This document shows, piece after piece, positions 1 through 10,519 of a DNA stretch of 64,000 nt. Position numbers and translations under genes: made by a program. The notes below the pieces were generated by a model. The model worked only from the letters and a program-made list of their open reading frames with translations. It did not search any database and was not told where the DNA came from. The stretch spans positions 103,244,068 through 103,308,067 of the forward strand of contig OW240921.1 in the NCBI GenBank assembly GCA_933207985.1, in the 5' to 3' direction. The number at the start of each line of letters is the position of its first letter. The stretch's first letter is position 1. Origin of the DNA: Pelobates cultripes. Taxonomy: Eukaryota; Chordata; Amphibia; Anura; Pelobatidae.

Positions 1-780
1 AAAGATTTTTACCTGTGCTGTGTTTGCAATTATTTGATATCCATGAGAGCAGATTCTTTGTGTGTATTTTTTTAATAAATGATCCAAAGGTTAAATAAAG
101 AGACTTTTTCATATTATTCTTTGCTCATATTTCTTTAATGACATAAGTGCCAAAATAATGAATATCAAATCACAGTATCATAGTGTATACATCTTAGTGC
201 TTTAAACACCTAAGTGGGGTCCCTTTAACTACACACCAAAGAAATATATACAAAAAACACAACTGGTGGAGCATATACAGGATTACTTATCACTATTCTA
301 ACATTCATACTTCTTATAGTTCTCCCAACATATAAAAAATGACAAGGATACTTAAAAATGTTTACACTTCTTTAGAAAAAATTGTAACTTATTTGTATTA
401 AAATCTTTACAAATATGTTCATTTAGATCAACTATGTGTGCTTTTTACTTTTAGTTTATCTGCAAGATAAACATAAACCACACTCATAAAAGCCTGTTTA
501 TTAAGAAAGTGGCTTGGCTGTTTTATTTTAAAAAAATGGTTTCACCAAGATATTTTTAACTTTTTTAGCACCTCTACATGTTATCCTCTGTTGAAGGGGT
601 ACAATATTTTTCAAGATTGGATCACCTTGCAGAATATTCCAATATTCTAAACTATTAAGATATATTTAACAGATAATAAATAGTACAGTATATAAGAGGT
701 GTAAGGGCCTTCCCATGTGAGCGTTGACAGTTTAACAGAATCAAATTAAGTTTTTCACATGTATTGAAGTTTTAAATTTT
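1..780. other. AT-rich DNA, no gene recognised
   Basis: No coding pattern, RNA gene or known repeat end was recognised here. The short open frames are random in AT-rich sequence. Confidence 0.6.
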
Positions 781-784
781 TCTG

Positions 785-2220
785 TAATTTCTTTAAAACA
801 ATGAGTGTTACGGCTCTCCCAGCATAAAGGGGTTAAACCGCCATTTAGTAGAGTTTCCCTTTTTGTGTAGGTATAGGTACAGCTACTGGAGAACCCCAAC
901 TCCCGAACTGGAACCAGGGAATGCTCCAAACTCCTGAACAGTATACCCAGAAGTACTCCAAACTCCAGATGGTAATCTCACGAATAGCTGCTAACGGACG
1001 AACACTCACAGCATCCAAGCGGCTTACATTCACAGCAAACAGTCCCTAACCAGTGACCCAGTGGACAGCCGTGCGGTTGATACGGCATGCCCACTCGGTA
1101 TATGAATCCTCACTCAATTTGTTAGTGTCCCTGAACCTCCGCCGGTACGCCTCTGGGGTGACAGCATACCTGGCTAAGAGGGCTTCTTTCAAGGCTTGGT
1201 AGCTGGTAACTGCCATTTAGTAGAGTTTCCCTTTTTGTGGAGGTATAGGTACAGCTATTGCTGCTAACAGACAAACACACACAGCATCCAAGCGGCTTAT
1301 ATTCCCAGCAATCAGTCTCTAACCGCGTACAGTAAATCCCCTCAATCACGAGACCAAGCTCCATATTGAGGGTAAAACAGGATTCTGGTTTGAGGGCTAC
1401 CTGCCCGGTATTTATGCAGGTCTCCCATCTGGTGGACGCTCCCCTAGGGGACCAGATGGAAGACTAACACAGACAGACAAATATCACATTCAGACACACA
1501 GAACTAAAACATCCCCACAATGCAACTTTTATTTCCCTCCCTCTATCCTGGAGATAATTGGGAAGTAATCCAATTATCTCCCAGGACAGAGGCAAATCGC
1601 CATTATACACAGTAAAATACATTAAAACATAATATTACATTTACTACACCAACCCCATACATGTCACATATCCCCAGATAGCTTAGATCTGAGCGCACAT
1701 AACCACCAAATAGCGTTCAGATCACACACATACAGTTCAATTGCCATGGAGCCAAAGTCTTTAATTACACGAATAGTCTCCATGGCATAGCTATCTGGGT
1801 TAAAACATTCACTTTCACATTCACGTAAAGTCCCGATCAATCCAGCGTTCGTTTAAAAAAACGAAATAGAAGCAGGGAAGGCTGGAGGCTCAGCGGTGCC
1901 TGCATGTAAAAGTATCAACTTTTAGTGCACTGATTCTGGGCTGAGCACTGCTGGCCGTCTAGGGAGCTCCATAACTCCGCCACCGGGTGGCGGCTATGTG
2001 TAACTGAGACCACCCAGTACAGTCAATTAAGCTGCGGTTAACCACAGCTACTGGGTGGTCAATTGACGGCACACGCTAGCTTCCCGGTGGTCGTGCCTTC
2101 GTGCGGCTTTCGGTAGTTTAACAGGGGAACACATAGGGACTGTACAGGCAGGGAAATAAACCGAACAGACGAATGGAGGGAAAATAAATGTAATCCATAT
2201 ACAGACAGTCCTGTTACAAT
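785..2220 (-). mobile_element. Degraded LTR retrotransposon (LTR plus gag piece, rearranged)
   Basis: Read on the minus strand, a block beginning near 2218 with TGTAACAGGACTG looks like an LTR start, and it runs toward a gag-like reading frame at 1210-1046. A segment containing the phrase CTACTAAATGGC occurs twice on the minus strand (near 1215 and near 840). The phrase GCATCCAAGCGGCTTA also occurs twice on the plus strand (near 1011 and 1285), so part of the LTR/leader is duplicated around the gag piece. The gag sequence points to a Ty3/gypsy-type element. No pol, protease or integrase is present and the exact LTR limits are not defined. The LTR call is inference; the duplication and the gag frame are seen directly. 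Confidence 0.5.
1046..1210 (-). pseudogene. Gag fragment, SCAN-like, of Ty3/gypsy-type retroelement
   Basis: A 54-codon minus-strand frame encodes a helix-rich peptide containing ARYAVTPEAYRRRFR, followed by a tryptophan-containing stretch (TEWACRINR). This pattern is typical of the capsid/SCAN-like region of vertebrate Ty3/gypsy Gag, where it mediates particle assembly. The frame ends at a stop at 1046-1048 and runs directly into the LTR-like sequence on its 5-prime side, so it is a small internal scrap with no plausible start codon. No zinc knuckle or protease follows. Recognition rests on the motif pattern alone; a profile search against Retrotrans_gag/SCAN would settle it. Confidence 0.55.
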
Positions 2221-2224
2221 GAGT

Positions 2225-2810
2225 TAATCCTCTATTAAAGTATATATAGCTTCTTCAAATTTTGTGCTGCACCTGTGCATATCACATACCATTTTTCAGA
2301 TCTTAGATTAACATCTAATTACCTTCAAAGCCCTATTTTTAAATGTCGTACAATATGCCAATCTTAATGGCATCTTTTCACTTCAGTGAACACCAATTTT
2401 GTTCTGCTGCATTAACTTGACTCAGTATGCGTTCTTTGTAGTGTTAAGTCTGACTCCTGAAAAACGAACACTTAACTCATTACATTCTCCAAAGTACTTG
2501 GCAACAACAATTAATTTTACTTGTTTAAGTAGATATCCCTTGCCAAGATTAGCTGTGAACTGAGGTCACAAACAAGTAAAATGTAAAATAGAGACTTGTC
2601 TGAAAATCTTGGCTTGCATAAATGGCTTGAGATATATATAAATTAATATAAGTTATGTAAGGAAAAAAAAAAAAATCTGGAAAATTGAAAGTGAGTTATA
2701 GCTCCAAACATGTCAGTTTATGTGCTTAAAACATCTGCATTAAGTAGTTCATATTCCTATTTAAAATAAAATAGAAAATGCCACATTTTTATAATTTTAT
2801 ATCAACCTTT
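2225..2810. other. No gene recognised
   Basis: AT-rich sequence with short homopolymers. I see nothing supportable here. Confidence 0.5.
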
Positions 2811-2818
2811 GTCTACTA

Positions 2819-4370
2819 CAGCGTCTCCCAATTGGTGTTCCGCAGAACCCGAGGGTTCCGCAAGAACAAAATTGGGGTTCCGCCGTGAATTGCCCCATCC
2901 AAGATGTCTGCCGCTCCCTGCTGTTCCCTGAAGGTCGCTAAAAGCAGGGATCGCGTGGCCGCGATCTTATAAAGAGATTGCTACACACTTATGCATGCCT
3001 GTCCTGAGTCAGCTCGCCCAGCGTCATTTAAGGTAAGAATTCCTCCAAGCCCAGTAATCCTTCGCTCCTCTCTCCTTCCAGCGTTCATTAACTTTTCTCT
3101 CCTCCCAGGATCCCTTTACTCCTCTTATTCTTTTACTCATCTCTCCTTCAGTATTCTCCCATTCCTCTCTCCCCTTGTGTTAAGCTGCCTTACACTGATT
3201 TGGCATATAAATAAATTCTCCATGTAGTTCCCTATTATTCTCACAAGAGCAGGGGTTTGACTTTTGGTTGAAGTGAGGCTTGCATGCATAGTGATATATA
3301 GTGTTCATGGGAGTAGCTGCAATTTCTACCAAATAATTGCAAGAGTGAAATGAAAGTATCCACATGATTTTGTCAATTCTAAAATATTTTTTTTATTTTT
3401 ACTTATTTACATATAATTTTATTTATATGTAAATAAGTAAAAATATGTATTTTTTATTAAATTTTTTTCTGCGTAAAATTCTAAGCTCTTAATAAAACAG
3501 TGTCCTTTGGTGAAATCTGTAGTAAAGTGTTCTCTTTACTCCAAGATTGAGCAAAAATCCTGCTTATGTTCATTTCTTTCTAAGAGCTTAATAAAAAAAA
3601 AACAAAAAAACATCCATTGCTGTCAGGTAATGAGACCTGTTTAAAAGTGTTCTGATCTTTTTGCTCCAAGACTGATTCAAAATCCTTCTTACATTAAGTT
3701 CTTTCTAAAAGCATAATCAAAGATAGCACCCATTTCAGTCAGGTAGTGAGATCTGTATTTTTTCAGGTTAGGGAAATGTTTATTTTTTTTTTTTTTTTAC
3801 ACAAAACAAGGAACTATCAGGAGAAAAATGATTACTACTTCTAATTGTTCAACAATTTTAGAAACTGAGAAAGACGATACAACAAGAAAACAAGAAAACA
3901 AGTCCAAAATAGTTGAATCTACTGTTCCTCAAATAGCAGAGACAAGTGACAAGTCAAATAAAAAAGTAAAGCACACAATGCTACTCAATCTTTTGCTCAA
4001 GCAAAGAAAAGATGACGACAGCTACTTTAAATTTGGATTCACAAGTGCCAGAAATTATAATATACCTCAAGGACAATGCTTGGTTTGCAAGAGAATATTG
4101 CCAAACAGTTAGTTAGCACCTGCTAAATTAAGCCGTAATTTTGAGCAAAACTACCCAGAGTACAAAGATAAATACATTGCTTTTTTAACCGAAAGCTTCA
4201 GGAGTATCATAAGACTGAACAGTTTATGAGCAAAATATTTGAAAATTATAATAAAAAAAGCCACTTATTAAAAGTTTTGTGCTACTGTGCAAATTTTCTT
4301 TTCAGGGATTCTACGATGTTGGTATACTATGTCAATGGGTTCCACGGGAAAAATTAATTGGGAACCCCTG
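2819..4370 (+). mobile_element. hAT-family DNA transposon remnant with target duplication
   Basis: The left end begins CAGCGTCTCCCAATT and the right end is AATTGGGAACCCCTG, which are imperfect inverted repeats of the CAGGGGTTCCCAA type used by hAT elements. The flanking octamers, gtctacta at 2811-2818 and gcctactt at 4371-4378, match at 6 of 8 positions, as expected for an aged 8-bp hAT duplication. At about 1.55 kb it is too short for a full transposase. It contains only the N-terminal BED-finger part of one (3828-4228), so it is an internally deleted, non-autonomous copy. Confidence 0.7.
3828..4228 (+). pseudogene. Broken BED zinc-finger N-terminus of hAT (ZBED/Buster-like) transposase
   Basis: The reading frame starts at an ATG and runs 94 codons to a TAG at 4110-4112; the same frame stays recognisable to a TGA at 4226-4228. 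It contains YFKFGFTSARN, then a Cys-x2-Cys pair (QCLVC), and after the stop LAPAKLSRNFEQNYPEYKD. This order matches the BED-type finger of domesticated and active hAT proteins such as the ZBED5/SCAND3 group, where the finger binds transposon ends. Both expected histidines after the Cys pair are replaced (Asn and Tyr), and the internal stop separates the two halves, so zinc binding should be lost. No catalytic RNase-H-like domain or dimerisation domain follows. It lies between hAT inverted repeats, which supports the assignment. Confidence 0.7.
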
Positions 4371-4379
4371 GCCTACTTT

Positions 4380-5380
4380 GAAGGGTTCTTGTACAAACCA
4401 GTATTTTCTTTTATTAAAGAAAAAAAAATCATGTTTGACAGCTATTTAAAAACATTTGTGTTTTTATCTCTTTCAAAATCTGTATGGAAAGAAGATCAAA
4501 TTTATTGAAATGCAAATAACAAATCAGGTGTTTTATCTGTAGTTTACATCAAGTGAAGTTTTCAACTGGTGAAAGTCAATATTAATTCTCAGAAGACGCT
4601 TATAACGTTTTACTTTGGTTGAACACCTGCATTTTCAAAAACAAACAAGTTGATGATTTTTGATGTTCTTATAATTTTAGTACATGTATAGAACTCACGC
4701 TATGAATGAGGTTCTGTCTATTTCGCCACAGAGGCATTACTCAGAATTTTACTTTAGGCACTGAGTGTTACATAATTCTTTATGAAGCAAAAAATAAACA
4801 ATTTATGCTGCCCATATGTTTTCTTTGGGATTTTTTTTGTAGACTATACTAAATTGTTACAACAAAAATAGTTTTTTTCCAATTTCTTCAGAAGCTGAAA
4901 ATCTCCTTATAGACTATGTCAATTTACTTCACTTTGAAATTGATTTTGAGAGATATTCTTGTAAAATGCTAACCCACAATTAAATTATTCCCATTATTCT
5001 TTTTAGAAGATAGTGTTTTTATTAGACTTGTGCATGTTGAGAATAATTTTTCCCAAAAGCATAAAATCTTTCATGAAGCCTAAATTTTGCCCGAATGTCA
5101 CTTCGGCACATCAGCATTTCTGTACCTAAAAACTGTTTATGTACCATATTTTCTGGAATCTAATGCGCCATTAAATCTAATGCGCACCTCAATTTTTGAA
5201 ACCTGTTTTTGCTGGTGAATGTAATGTGCATTTATACAGGAAAATACTACTATACAACATTGTGCTTCAATGAACATGTTTATTGCTATATAACATGGTA
5301 ACGCTGATTGTATTTCAATTTTAGTTTTTCATGTTAAGTCTATTCTTTCTTAAGCCCTCTTCAAGGAGCAAAATTTGTCT
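4380..5380. other. No gene recognised
   Basis: AT-rich DNA. A stretch near 5150-5210 repeats the phrase TCTAATGCGC twice and may be the end of an old DNA transposon, but no boundary could be set. Confidence 0.4.
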
Positions 5381-5383
5381 ATG

Positions 5384-5510
5384 TCAATTCGCCAGAATGA
5401 AATTTGTCTGTATGAATTCGCCTGTGTGAATTCACCAGTTTGACGTCACGAGTTTGAACTCACCAGTTTGAACTCACGAGTATGAATTTGTGAATTTGTG
5501 AATTTGTATA
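5384..5510. repeat. Degenerate minisatellite
   Basis: Units of about 12-18 bases of the type TGAATTCGCCAGT / TGAACTCACGAGT / TGAATTTG follow one another with substitutions and small indels. No function is apparent. Confidence 0.55.
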
Positions 5511-6250
5511 TTTGCGTTTTTGAATAAGAGGATGGCAAGCTACCATAGTTATGCAGTCTGTGGAGACCACATTTGTCTTCACAATTACCCACTAAATGTC
5601 AATAATTTTAGGGATCCCTGGACATTTTTTCGCTTGGGCATCTATTGTACAAAAACCTTATAAAGTATATTCAAATGTGTTACGTATTAAAATGCATTTG
5701 AGGGCTGTGATCTGTCATACTCATTCGCATATGCTAATGAGATGGTGTCCTCCAATAGTGAAGGTTTGGGGTGTCATAACTGTGGTGATGTGAATTCCAT
5801 TGATGTTTGCAGTGTCTTGGATTTGATTCTTGCAAGTTGTACTGACATTAGTCATCAAAAATGCAGTTACTGAATGATAGCTTTCATAATGCATTCATAT
5901 TCCCATCTCCAAGCATTCTTTCCAACATTGTGGGAGTTAAATTCTTCCTATAGAAGTGGACAGTTGATTTGAGTACATGTAATGTTAACACCAGATGTTA
6001 AATCTTGGTTAACAGATTAGATTTCTTTTTTTTCTTTTTTGTTGTGCATCAGAGGAACAAACAGTCTTGCACTGCCCCAACAGCAGTGGCAAGAGAATTA
6101 GCATACACAGTGGAATAGTAAAGGGCAGTCTATATTACAGCACTTTTTTTGGGTAATAAGTTTTACATGCATAGAAAGACATTTTAGCAGAAAAGAGATT
6201 ATTACAAGATTAAACATGAGCAGTGTGTCAAAATAGGTTTATCAGAGAGA
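5511..6250. other. No gene recognised
   Basis: No coding or repeat signature was identified apart from a T-rich run near 6025. Confidence 0.4.
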
Positions 6251-6255
6251 CAATT

Positions 6256-6796
6256 GTCAGGAGTCTTACCTGATGGGGAGTCCGGCTCGCAGAGTTATAC
6301 GCTCACCCTTGCAAAGTAGACACAGACCAGGGTGACCAGGTAAGACGCAACCTGACCTGTGAGTCTGTGCACTGGAGCTTTCCAGGAATAGTGCTCCAAG
6401 TAGCAGTACAGCAGGGATTAGCAGAAGCGTAGTCAAGGAAAGCCAAAGTCAGGGGAAGCCAGAGATCAGAGTAGTCCAGGAGGAAAGCCAAGTTCAGAAG
6501 CCAGAATCAGACAGGAAATACTGGAACAGTGATACAGAGTGACAGGAACCAAAGTCAATGAACTGACACCCTTCCCAGGGTGAGGCAGGCTTTTATATCC
6601 AGCCAATCAATATGGGTTACAAGTGTGCTAGAGCAGCCATGGTTAAGTTCAGCTCCCAGTGCTGGAAACAAGGCAAGGACACCTATTAAGGCAGTAGTAT
6701 GAATGGCTGGATAGCTTAGTGGCAAAAGAGCAGGATTCAAGAAGCCAGGGTTCAAATCCCACCAAAGCTACCAGGAAGGTAAATCCAGCTGATATT
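6256..6796 (-). mobile_element. LTR-like interspersed repeat with minus-strand TATA and tRNA-like segment
   Basis: The block starts TGTCAGG and ends GATATTACA on the plus strand, giving TG...CA style ends. On the minus strand it carries an ATTGG box (near 6603) and an ATATAAAAG TATA box (6591-6599) in promoter-like spacing. A tRNA-like segment at about 6709-6770 contains A-box-like TAGCTTAGTGG and B-box-like GGTTCAAATCC, but its T-stem pairs at only 3 of 5 positions, so it is not a functional tRNA. A diverged relative with the same order (AAGCGTAGTCA phrase, TATA, B-box-like segment) lies at 56222-56680. A solo LTR or composite tRNA-derived retroposon are both possible. No clear target duplication was found. 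Confidence 0.4.
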
Positions 6797-6934
6797 ACAC
6801 ATATTATGGTGTGTAACACCCTAGGCATATAGGGAATTGCTTACGATAGAACATTGGTATTGGGTTAAGGTATAAAGTTTGCAGGTAAAATCACACAGAT
6901 ACCTGGTGGATAGTAAGTTAGGGGTTAACTATTA

Positions 6935-7828
6935 TTAAAGGGACATCAAATACACCTTTTGGAGGTTATAGTTACGTGGGAAGTTAGTGAAACATGCTCA
7001 TTGCTCAAAGCTTATAACCCCCAAGGCCACACTACCTAAATTATAGCTGCATTGCACAAGTTAAAACAGGACTTCTAGTGAGGGCATTAGTAACATTAGT
7101 AACATTATTAGGAACATTAAAGAAGTAAAAAAACATAAAATGAAAACATATTCCTCTGAGCCATGTAAGCAGGCTTGTCGATGTCAGGCTAAGGATGGCT
7201 CTAGCCAGAAAGTCCAGCATCAGCCTATTCTTCAGCTTGGGAGGCATGGAGGCTGTCCATGGGCTGTTCAAGGCAGGAGTTGAGTGTGGAGACCCTCCAG
7301 CCCTGGGCTCTGTAAAAGACCGGCATTGCGGGGCCACAGACTCGGTTTCTCTGACTCGAGGCCAAGTCTTTCCCAATCAAGGGATGGCAGAAGCTCCTGT
7401 TACATCGCCACCAGTGGCAGAGGATCTTCAGCCTCCATGGCAGATGCAGGGGTAGTGTATCTCCAGTGGTCTTTAGCCTAGGCGGGTCTAATTGAGCAGT
7501 TCCAGGTGCTTGACAAGGGGGATTGTCCATAGGGAGCCCGCTCACCTCCCGCTGCTCCCTACTATGTTTTCCCTCCTGATTGTGGCGCAGTGTCTCTGTA
7601 CCACGGGCCTCCAGTTTTGCCCAAAAGTAAAGAGTATGTCTACATTATGGAGTAGATGTTCAAACGAGTCTTGAAGGGTTGTCGCCATTTGTTCCAGGAA
7701 AGAGGTAAAAACAGCAGTGCTAATTTCTACATGTAATATTTTTCAGATTTCACAAGCACGTTTTGTTAAATATAGTGCGTAAGTTAACATGATATTATAA
7801 ATCCTGGAAAATACACTGTTTCCTTTAA
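6935..7828. mobile_element. T2/Kolobok-type TTAA element, non-autonomous
   Basis: The left end is TTAAAGGGACATCAAATACAC and the right end, reverse-complemented, reads TTAAAGGAAACAGTGTA. Both fit the TTAAAGGRR terminus described for Xenopus T2 MITEs, which duplicate TTAA. The interior, 7150-7700, is unusually GC-rich for the window and has minus-strand frames broken by stops. It may be captured sequence, but no protein was recognised. Confidence 0.5.
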
Positions 7829-7829
7829 G

Positions 7830-9180
7830 GAACCAATCAGTTAAACTAATTTCATACAGATAAACTTGCAGAACAAAGATCAGCAAAACACAGATGAATT
7901 CAATAAAAAAAATCCAGAAATTAATGATTTATAACAGAACTCAGAGATCATTACTATTGGCATTAATATAGTGTGAATATATTCCACAGTGCTTTAAAAT
8001 GTTAATATATCTCTTTTATTAGTGTTGCTTTTGAGTGCTAAACGAAAGGTAGCATGAGTTTACATATTTATTATTTTTTTTCATTTAAAATATTAGAATT
8101 ATTAGTGCAACGTTGAAACGAAACGATACTTTCCCTTTCTGTTCCATCGTCAAATTCTAATATTCTTTAGCATGCATAAACTTATCCTTTTAACTGAGCT
8201 CAGTGGTGCAGTACATTCGTGAGCATTCCTTGATACTGATAGATGACGCTGTCTTCACTCTGTCACGCCACTGCCGCTGCTCCCAACAGAAAACACTCTT
8301 TACAGAAAAATCATTTTGTTTTAAATAATCTGCAAAGAGAATTGCTGTGAGATTATTTGATTTCCTTGGGGAAAAAAATATTCCATATTTCTTTTATAGT
8401 ATTTATTTTTTTAATAAGGCAATAATATTCATAACTTTTCTACAATGTCTTTCTGTGAAAAAAAAATAGCATTACATTAAATAATATGTTTGTGATCAGA
8501 AAATCTTATCTATTTTATTGACTTCCATATTCACTTGTCACATACAAAACCTTATAAATAAGGGAAATAAAACTTAGTCCTTATTAAGCATAATGTGTGA
8601 TTATTTATTCTCTGTCTGCGTTACTTATTTTCCTTCCAATTTAGACCTGTTTTTATTTGCAAAGAGACTTGTTGGCTTACTCATTTACATGCCATGATGA
8701 AGTATGAACATGTTCTTGAATTTGTATAGAATAATTCCATCATACAAATATGACAACATCCATGAGTATATAAGGCATAGTTTCCAATATATATTGTGGT
8801 ATCCATATCAGTGATTAAGTAATGTTATTTTCATATTTGGTCTTTTTACTATTAACTTTCTAATAATAGTTATAATAAATGCATATAATTCATGGGTGCT
8901 AGGCACCTGTAAACTGGTTCAGTGTTTTGGATTTTGGGCAGTTTACTAAGAATGCAGAGTTAAGTCCTCACTGATTTGGGGCTTCCTTGTGGCTACCGCT
9001 AGGGTCAATAGTAAACTGTAATAGTGCTGTGGTAACAACTCAATGTCTGCCAGGACTGTTGGTCTGCATCATCTATTCTTGTTTTGAATTTCACAAGGAT
9101 GTTCACATGACTCATAATAAAACAAGTTAATTCTCCAGTGTTAATATATTTCTATTAGTTGTGTTGCCACCCATTGAGAA
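7830..9180. other. No gene recognised
   Basis: AT-rich DNA with no supportable coding or repeat feature. Confidence 0.5.
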
Positions 9181-9184
9181 GCAG

Positions 9185-9384
9185 CAGAGAGAGTTTTAGG
9201 CACTCCAAGGTTCAAACAGGCAATTTTATTTGAGCCTAATGTCAAACAGCAACGTTTTGACCTATGAGATCTTTCTCAAGACCTTGAGATAGAGAAAGAC
9301 CTTATAGGTGAAAACATTGCTGTTTGACATTTGGTTCAAATAAAATTGTCTATTTGAACCTTGGAGTGTCTAAAACTCTCTCTG
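9185..9384. repeat. 200-bp palindrome with hammerhead-like stretch in each arm
   Basis: Left arm 9185-9280 and right arm 9289-9384 are reverse complements at roughly 85-90 percent identity around a few central bases. Each arm contains the phrase type GAGAAAGAYCT-AT-AGGTSAAAAC, which resembles the TTGAGAA-stem-GAAAC core seen in the PLE pseudo-LTRs elsewhere in this window. It is therefore probably a fold-back copy of a PLE-derived fragment. Confidence 0.55.
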
Positions 9385-9417
9385 TTGTTCGCGAATTGTA
9401 CCTGGATCCTGCTGCTG

Positions 9418-9971
9418 GATCCAGGTTTAGCTGCACCCTGGATCATAAGGATTGAGTGCAGTTCCTAACTCATTTCAGAAAAGGATCCATTGAGAAGCAA
9501 ACATAATTTCAGCTTGTAGACTATACACTGGCCCAATAGAACCTACAATATTGTATAAAAAATTAACCTCTTTTATTAGGCACATTTTCTAGCATTATAG
9601 ACTGTCAGATACATATTTGTACTACATACAGTAGTAGAGCTTTGGGAAACTACAGTTATACACAAACAAACATTATGGAACAACTAGCAGGGATCCAGGT
9701 TTAGCTGCACCCTGGCTCATATTGATAGGATTGAGTGCAGTTCCTAACTCATTTCAGAAAAGGATCCATTGAGAAGCAAACATAATTTCAGCTTGTAGAC
9801 TATAAACTGGTCCAATAGAACCTACAATATTGTATATAAAATTAACCTCTTTTATTAGGCACAAATCCTAGCATTATAGACTGTCAGATAAATATTTGTA
9901 CTACATACGGTAGTAGAGCTTTGGGAAACTACAGTTATACACAAGCAAACATTATGGAACAACTAACAGGG
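9418..9971. repeat. Tandem duplication, two units of about 275 bp
   Basis: Unit 1 (9418-9690) and unit 2 (9691-about 9971) both begin GGATCCAGGTTTAGCTGCACC and end near CATTATGGAACAACTARCAGG. They differ by scattered substitutions and a few bases of indel, so the duplication is moderately old. No coding content. Confidence 0.8.
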
Positions 9972-10289
9972 ATAAACACAAGGAGAAAAATATATATCCA
10001 TATGTTCGTGTTGAATCAAAGGGGGATTGAGTCCAATGTCACAGCTGCATTCTAGCATCCAGGGATGGGTGAAGGGACACACCCAAAAAACAAGGGTGCT
10101 TTGCTAAAATAGTATTGTACACTTGCCTAATGAAACTGGAATTCATTTGTGTAGACGTTGTGCCCACATGCATTTATTATACTTAGATGCTAATGGTATT
10201 AATTGGCAACAGCATTTCCTGAAATTCCATCAAATTCCTTATAAAAGCCCTTATTTACATTTGTATAAAAGTAATTTCTTTATAGTGCT

Positions 10290-10500
10290 TCTACACATAC
10301 AAAAAAACTTTGCTAGTATGTGTAGAAGCCCTATAAAGGGTTAAATGTGAAAGGGTTTATAAAATACCCCTTCCTGTCTCATTAGAGATGTTTACACTTT
10401 GTCTGATACCAGCAAAGTTTATTGTATGAGTAGAAGCCCTATAAAGGGTTAAATGTGACAGGGTTTATAAAATACCCCTTCCTGTCTAACTGGAGATTCT
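10290..10500. repeat. Tandem duplication, two units of 108 bp
   Basis: The phrase TAGAAGCCCTATAAAGGG occurs at 10323 and again at 10431, followed in both by about 55 nearly identical bases ending near CCCCTTCCTGTCT. Confidence 0.75.
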
Positions 10501-10519
10501 TGGCTGATATCAGCATATC

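Noticed and set aside
6709..6770. Possible tRNA gene
   Set aside because: A-box- and B-box-like phrases are present, but the T-stem pairs at only 3 of 5 positions and the acceptor arms do not pair; it sits inside an interspersed repeat.
7041..7674. Overlapping open frames on both strands in a GC-rich stretch
   Set aside because: Several stops break any continuous protein and no domain is visible; treated as the interior of a T2-like element.
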